A stretch of DNA of 8,798 nucleotides from Chloroflexota bacterium. Lineage in GTDB: Bacteria; Chloroflexota; Dehalococcoidia; Lucifugimonadales; UBA3495. A program made the translations under genes and the position numbers. Positions within the stretch are counted from its first letter, which is position 1, and each line of letters opens with the position of its first letter. The stretch covers positions 1 to 8,798 of the forward strand of contig JAPPJA010000255.1 in the NCBI GenBank assembly GCA_028874675.1. Reading direction: 5' to 3'. Shown here piece by piece: positions 5,758-8,798 of this stretch. The notes below the pieces were generated by a model, which was given only the letters and a program-made list of their open reading frames with translations, was not told the DNA's origin and did not search any database.

Positions 5758-6882
5758 ATGGCCCTCGATGAAGAACAACAGACCTCCGACAGCGCAGCGG
5801 AAGGCGACACCGGCCAGGAGCCACAAGCTGCCCAGCCGGCCAGTTCCGAGCCCCTGGCCTGGATGAACGACACCGTGCAGTGGGGCGTCCGCGCCCGGCC
5901 GGGCAGGAAGGGCCTGACCATGCGCGACCTCAACGTCGGCATCTACGGCGAGGTGCCCGAGTCCAGTTCCGATATGAGCCGCCGTCCCCGGGGCGCCTTC
6001 CCCATCCAGGGCATTCCCCGCACCGACCTCTACGCCCTCAGCGCCAAGGCAGACCTGTGGGCCGACAACGCCGTGGACCTTTACGAGGAGGCCATCCAGC
6101 GGCGGTGGATGGGCCACCTGGAAATAGCCTGGGACGAAATTACGCCGCAGCCCTACGAGTGGGAACTGGCCATGCGCCAGCTTTGCACCGAGCTGGCCCA
6201 GCAGGCCTCCATTGAGACCGACGTAATCGGCCAATGGCTCCACAAAATGAACTACGCCTACCACGAGGTCAAGACCTTCCTGGCCTCGGAGATTTTCGAC
6301 ACGGGCCGCCACTACACCATTTTCCGCAACCGCGCCTTCCACAACGATGGCAGCCTGGGCCTGGAAAGCGCGGGCCAGTTCAACCGCCGTATGATGGAGA
6401 CCCGGCCCGGCTGGACCGAAGTCGGCATGTTCCTGTACCTGGTGCGGGGCCCCCTGACCCTGCTGCTGTACCGCTACGGCGAGGCCTACGCCCGCAACCG
6501 GGCCGACAAGTTCCTTTTCCGCAAGTGCATCGAGGACAAGGCCCGTCACATGGCCTACGGCATGGCCCACGTCAGGTATGCCGTGGAGAACCAGCCAGAG
6601 GGCTTTGGAATGGGACTGAGCAACCTGATGCGGGGCGTGGAACGCGACCTGGTCCAGGACCTGAAGGACCCGGTGCTGTGGGAGGCCCTGGCCATTGTCA
6701 TTGGCGGCAGTGTCGCCAACATCGCCCAGGGCATGGCCGTGGTGGATGACCTCAAGCGCCGCTACATCGAAGACTACCTGAAGCGTATGCAGTGGGCGGG
6801 AGTGAACAAGACGGAGGCCAACCTGTCGCCCGACTTGCTTGCCTTCCTGCGCCGCGAAGAGTCTGCCCCGGCGGGAGGCTGA
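5758..6882 (+). CDS. Degenerate ferritin-like paralogue lacking diiron carboxylates (putative structural/regulatory subunit)
   Basis: A 374-aa homologue of the preceding diiron protein. Shared landmarks are LYEE near residue 110, W-D-x-I-x-P at 125-130, DxxRH then FRxRA (181-193), the stretch GEAYARNRADKFLFRKC (241-257), DKARHMAYG (260-268) and a matching C-terminal GG...AG...LL region. Aligning on the RH pairs, the four carboxylate ligands are replaced (E120 by A150, E152 by T182, E203 by G231, E233 by K261), while His185 and His264 remain. It is therefore unlikely to hold a canonical di-iron centre; I infer a non-catalytic partner, as beta subunits are in multicomponent monooxygenases. Residues 4-34 are rich in E, Q, A and S and look disordered. 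ATG at 5758 follows GAAGG closely; an in-frame TTG at 5746 is less likely. The stop is 2 bases before the FmdB-type GTG, so those two are translationally coupled. Confidence 0.78.
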   Translation: MALDEEQQTSDSAAEGDTGQEPQAAQPASSEPLAWMNDTVQWGVRARPGRKGLTMRDLNVGIYGEVPESSSDMSRRPRGAFPIQGIPRTDLYALSAKADLWADNAVDLYEEAIQRRWMGHLEIAWDEITPQPYEWELAMRQLCTELAQQASIETDVIGQWLHKMNYAYHEVKTFLASEIFDTGRHYTIFRNRAFHNDGSLGLESAGQFNRRMMETRPGWTEVGMFLYLVRGPLTLLLYRYGEAYARNRADKFLFRKCIEDKARHMAYGMAHVRYAVENQPEGFGMGLSNLMRGVERDLVQDLKDPVLWEALAIVIGGSVANIAQGMAVVDDLKRRYIEDYLKRMQWAGVNKTEANLSPDLLAFLRREESAPAGG

Positions 6883-6884
6883 CC

Positions 6885-7193
6885 GTGCCCATTTACGAGT
6901 ACCGGTGCGAAGGCTGCGGCGGCGTGAACAGCGTTTACCTGCGTTCCTACACTTCCGCCGACCCGACTGAGTGCAAGCTTTGCGGCGCCGACTCCCTTTA
7001 CCGCATCATTTCCCGGGTGGCCTACATCCGGTCGGAAATGGACAAGCTGGAGCAGCTGGACCCCAAGTACCACAAGATGGTGGACGAGGCCATTGGCAGG
7101 GCTCCGGCCAACTCTGACCCGGACTACCATATGGACCGCATGGTGCCATTCAGCCAGGCCAGGGAGAAGGGCGAGCCTTACTTCAAGGAATAG
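6885..7193 (+). CDS. FmdB-type zinc ribbon protein with C-terminal extension
   Basis: A 102-aa protein opening with PIYEYRCEGCG and carrying two CxxC pairs (Cys8/11 and Cys30/33), the hallmark of the FmdB/CxxC_CxxC_SSSS regulatory-type zinc ribbon family. These bind one Zn, and the same knuckle layout is used by rubredoxins for Fe. The ribbon occupies about residues 1-45; the remaining ~57 residues are charged and contain LDPKYHKMVDEAIG and DPDYHMDRMVPFS. The function of the family is poorly defined. The start is GTG at 6885, with GGGAGG 7 bases upstream and only 2 bases after the upstream TGA, so expression is coupled to the degenerate diiron subunit. A role as a small partner or electron carrier of the diiron pair is possible but is my inference from position only. 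Confidence 0.85.
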   Translation: MPIYEYRCEGCGGVNSVYLRSYTSADPTECKLCGADSLYRIISRVAYIRSEMDKLEQLDPKYHKMVDEAIGRAPANSDPDYHMDRMVPFSQAREKGEPYFKE

Positions 7194-7261
7194 GGCTCCG
7201 TCTCGAAAGCCTCTTGCCCTTCCCCGGGGCGGGCGGAAGCATCAAGCGTCAGTACCATCCA

Positions 7262-7267
7262 TATAAT
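7262..7267 (+). promoter_or_regulatory. Candidate -10 ahead of the SCP2-like gene
   Basis: A perfect TATAAT lies 17 bases before the SCP2-like ATG, with no recognisable -35. The predicted start (~7274) would overlap the AGGAGA ribosome site, so the leader would be very short. Chance occurrence is quite possible. Confidence 0.22.
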
Positions 7268-7284
7268 CCACCAGGAGACATTCG

Positions 7285-7734
7285 ATGAGCGACCCGGTTT
7301 CCACTGCCCTCACCTTTCCATCAGTAGAATGGTTCCAGGCCCTGCAGGAACTGGTCAACAGCGACGAGGAGTTCCGGCGGCTGGGCAATGTTGACGCGAT
7401 AATGGGGGTAAAGGTCGGCGACAGGGTTTACGTCATCACCTTCGAGGCCTTCGAATGCACCGAAGTCAAGGAGGGCACCGAATACGACCTGATCGACGCC
7501 GACTTCTTCCTGGAAATGACGGTGGAGCAGTGGCAGGACCTGGTAGCCAACACCAGGGAGAACAACGGCGCCGACCTGAACCACACGCTCAACACCCTGG
7601 ACCTGACCATCGAGGGCGGCATTTCCGACAACGCAACGGGCGACCAGCTGCGCGCCGACATTTTCTTCCGGGTAAACCAGAGCCTCCAGCACTTCTTCGA
7701 CAGCTCCGCCAGGCTGAATACCGTGTTCGAGTAA
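7285..7734 (+). CDS. SCP2-like (sterol-carrier-type) protein
   Basis: A 149-aa single-domain soluble protein. The order FPSVEWFQALQELVN (11-25), DAIMGVKVGDRVYVITFEAFECTEV (37-61), FFLEMTVEQWQDLVAN (74-89) and a C-terminal IFFRVNQSLQHFFDSSAR (126-143) is that of small bacterial SCP2-fold proteins. The alternating strand, the acidic loop and the EMTxEQW helix are the usual hallmarks. Family members bind lipids or other hydrophobic ligands in a tunnel and can deliver or hold substrate for an enzyme. ATG 7285 has AGGAGA 6 bases upstream. It follows the FmdB-type gene by 91 bases on the same strand and closes the cluster. In context it may bind a hydrophobic substrate or product of the diiron pair; that link is inference. 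No signal peptide. Confidence 0.75.
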   Translation: MSDPVSTALTFPSVEWFQALQELVNSDEEFRRLGNVDAIMGVKVGDRVYVITFEAFECTEVKEGTEYDLIDADFFLEMTVEQWQDLVANTRENNGADLNHTLNTLDLTIEGGISDNATGDQLRADIFFRVNQSLQHFFDSSARLNTVFE

Positions 7735-7909
7735 CGGTCCCTCGGTGGGGAATACATTGAGCGTGGCGCATGGGCCGCAACGATGACCGGGTCAACGCGC
7801 GCGCCGCGACAATCGAGGGACTGCCGGACATTGCCAGCAGCGGCGCTCGTTCCGGGGCGCTCGAATTTATGGCGTGGTCCTGTCGCTGGGCCAGCGCGCC
7901 AGCCGGGCT

Positions 7910-7952
7910 TTGACCGCGGTCAAGGGCCCTGGCTGCCTGCCCAGGGCCCTTG
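7910..7952. repeat. Two overlapping perfect palindromes
   Basis: ttgaccgcggtcaa (7910-7923) is a perfect 14-base palindrome. It overlaps caagggccctgg (7921-7932), which pairs perfectly over 12 bp with ccagggcccttg (7941-7952) around an 8-base loop. The right arm of the second is also the left terminal repeat of MITE-like copy 2. No T-tract follows. Confidence 0.6.
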
Positions 7953-8079
7953 CATCTGAAACTGGCTGCCCACTTTGCCCTTTGACCGACAACCGAGAGA
8001 GGCTTGCCCAGCGCTCTCGAGGTTCCTGCCTCCGCAGGAACGACGGGTCGGGCCCAAAGCTGAAATGCGATGGCCCTGG
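7941..8079. mobile_element. MITE-like non-coding element, copy 2 (139 bp, degraded)
   Basis: Left end ccagggcccttgcatctgaa (7941-7960) and right end ctgaaatgcgatggccctgg (8060-8079) are complementary at about 15 of 20 positions. The right end matches the right end of copy 1 (2904-2923) at 18 of 20. The central hairpin gttcctgc/gcaggaac around ctcc (8022-8041) corresponds to gttcccgc/gcgggaac in copy 1, with a C-to-T change compensated by G-to-A in the other arm. Both copies have gacggg straight after the hairpin. Copy 2 is older or more altered than copy 1. Confidence 0.55.
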
Positions 8080-8231
8080 TTACCTTCCCAGCCCCGGACC
8101 GGACCGCTTCCGGGTTTACCCCGTGGCGGCGCCACCGGTGATGCTGGCCCTGGGCGGGGCATTACCGTACTCGGAAGTTAGCTGGGCAGACTACGGGACC
8201 TGGCCAGTGGGGCAGCCGGTCAGGCGGCCAG

Positions 8232-8564
8232 TCAGTCAGTCAGCACGACGTAAACCGCGGAGGAGGGCGAAAGGTCGTTATGGGTGTGGCCCTTGCCGCT
8301 GACATCCTCCATCAGACGGACGTCGCCGGCCCGCAGGACAATCTTGGAGCCGTCGCTGGCCCCGATCTCTACCTCGCCGGACATGTGGATGATCAGCCGG
8401 CGTTCGGGCAGGGGATGAAAGTCCCGGTGCCGCGACCCGTCAAACTCCTGAACCTGCACCGCTGATACGTTGGTCAGCGAGCCCAGTTCCGGGTGGTCCG
8501 CCAGGTTCATATCCTCAATGTGGCTCTCGCCGTCAGCATCGGTGAATACCCGGTACATTGCCAT
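8232..8564 (-). CDS. Small cupin-domain protein
   Basis: A 110-aa protein with a single cupin-like barrel. Motif 1 is reduced to RDFHPLPERRLIIHMSGEVEI, with candidate ligands His50 and Glu54 (and His46 upstream); motif 2 is RAGDVRLMEDVSGKGHTHN, with His93/His95. Metal binding is plausible; enzymatic activity cannot be deduced, and similar small cupins act as sensors, isomerases or dioxygenases. The ATG at 8564 has an excellent AAGGAGG about 8 bases upstream. It is convergent with the SCP2-like gene and monocistronic within the window. The stop codon lies inside a short CAGT tetranucleotide run (8229-8243), where slippage would change the last residues. Confidence 0.75.
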   Translation of the reverse strand: MAMYRVFTDADGESHIEDMNLADHPELGSLTNVSAVQVQEFDGSRHRDFHPLPERRLIIHMSGEVEIGASDGSKIVLRAGDVRLMEDVSGKGHTHNDLSPSSAVYVVLTD

Positions 8565-8655
8565 AATTTTGCCTCCTTCATTCTGCGCGGGATGGAAAAG
8601 TTGCTGGAACGTGTTGGCAGGTGGGGATCAGGGCGTGTCGCCAAAATGCCCCGTC

Positions 8656-8684
8656 ACTTCTGTGAAGTCAGGAATCTTGACTTC
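8656..8684. promoter_or_regulatory. Mutually exclusive short hairpins upstream of the cupin gene
   Basis: acttc (8656-8660) can pair with gaagt (8664-8668), and gaagtca (8664-8670) can instead pair with tgacttc (8678-8684). The shared central arm makes the two hairpins alternatives. The position, 92-120 bases upstream of the minus-strand cupin start, could be an operator or leader. No promoter is recognised nearby. Confidence 0.3.
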
Positions 8685-8694
8685 GGGCATCGGG

Positions 8695-8714
8695 GTTCCC
8701 GCCTGCGCGGGAAC
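8695..8714. repeat. Third copy of the repeat core palindrome
   Basis: gttcccgcctgcgcgggaac is identical to the core of MITE-like copy 1 (2844-2863) and is again followed by gacgg. The terminal inverted repeats of copies 1 and 2 are not seen around it, so it is a solo core or a different REP-type family member. Confidence 0.6.
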
Positions 8715-8730
8715 GACGGTTTATCCCCAA

Positions 8731-8775
8731 CCCATCAATACAATCTAGTACTCCGTCAAGTCAGGAATTGATGGG
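8731..8775. repeat. Inverted repeat at the right end of the window
   Basis: cccatcaat (8731-8739) and attgatggg (8767-8775) are perfect 9-base inverted repeats with a 27-base spacer. The 11-mer aagtcaggaat occurs at 8665-8675 and again at 8758-8768. No gene is seen from 8565 to the window end. Confidence 0.4.
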
Positions 8776-8798
8776 ATAGAGGCGCTGGAGTTTGGCCC

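Larger units (their letters stand above)
7735..8231. other. Non-coding interval between convergent SCP2-like and cupin genes
   Basis: About 500 bases with no credible gene: the open frames here lack ribosome sites, conserved motifs and normal protein composition. It contains an 8-base inverted repeat gtccctcg/cgagggac (7737-7744 with 7814-7821, 69-base spacer), the palindromes at 7910-7952 and the second MITE-like copy (7941-8079). No clear intrinsic terminator follows the SCP2-like gene. Confidence 0.6.

Noticed and set aside
5602..6570. 322-codon minus-strand frame opposite the second diiron gene
   Set aside because: A Val/Gly/Ala/Leu-rich shadow frame produced by high G+C at third positions; the plus-strand protein aligns with its neighbour and has conserved motifs.
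5758..6882. Second diiron gene as a decaying pseudogene
   Set aside because: The frame is intact over 374 codons, structural landmarks and both His residues are preserved, and it is translationally coupled to the next gene.
7874..8302. 142-codon plus-strand frame in the interval after the SCP2-like gene
   Set aside because: Runs through the palindromes and MITE-like element, lacks a ribosome site, and its end overlaps the cupin antisense.

Overview
The window is a G+C-rich bacterial chromosome segment (most lines roughly 60-65% G+C by eye), tightly packed, with frequent GTG/TTG starts. The gene types (CcmABC heme export, an OFA-like MFS carrier, ferritin-like diiron proteins next to an FmdB zinc ribbon and an SCP2-like protein) suggest an uncultivated Chloroflexota member of Dehalococcoidia/SAR202 type. 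That is an impression from protein style only, because no rRNA or phylogenetic marker is present.

Layout. (1) 1-2653, minus strand: cytochrome c maturation genes ccmA, ccmB and a truncated ccmC. Between ccmA and ccmB sit two small plus-strand genes (DUF6883-like and DUF4926-like) of visibly lower G+C, so the usual ccmA-ccmB junction is broken by a foreign-looking cassette. (2) 2654-3143: a non-coding divergent region holding a 146-bp MITE-like element with 20-bp terminal inverted repeats. (3) 3144-7734, plus strand: an MFS transporter, two homologous ferritin-like/diiron proteins, an FmdB-type zinc ribbon and an SCP2-like protein. (4) 7735-8231: non-coding, with a second copy of the MITE-like element and strong palindromes. 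(5) 8232-8564, minus strand: a small cupin. (6) 8565-8798: non-coding, with a third copy of the repeat core and further inverted repeats.

The most interesting part is the diiron pair. The first protein (4610-5656) has a full soluble-diiron ligand set: Glu, then ExxH, then Glu, then ExxH, with spacing like the alpha subunits of bacterial multicomponent monooxygenases. The second (5758-6882) aligns along its length but has lost all four carboxylate ligands (Ala, Thr, Gly and Lys in their places) while keeping both histidines. I infer an active/inactive hetero-oligomer similar in logic to the alpha/beta hydroxylases. With a zinc ribbon or rubredoxin-like protein, a lipid-binding-type SCP2 protein and a transporter alongside, it could be an undescribed oxygenase system acting on a hydrophobic or carboxylic substrate. 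No reductase, ferredoxin or MmoB-type coupling protein is visible here, so the electron source is unknown.
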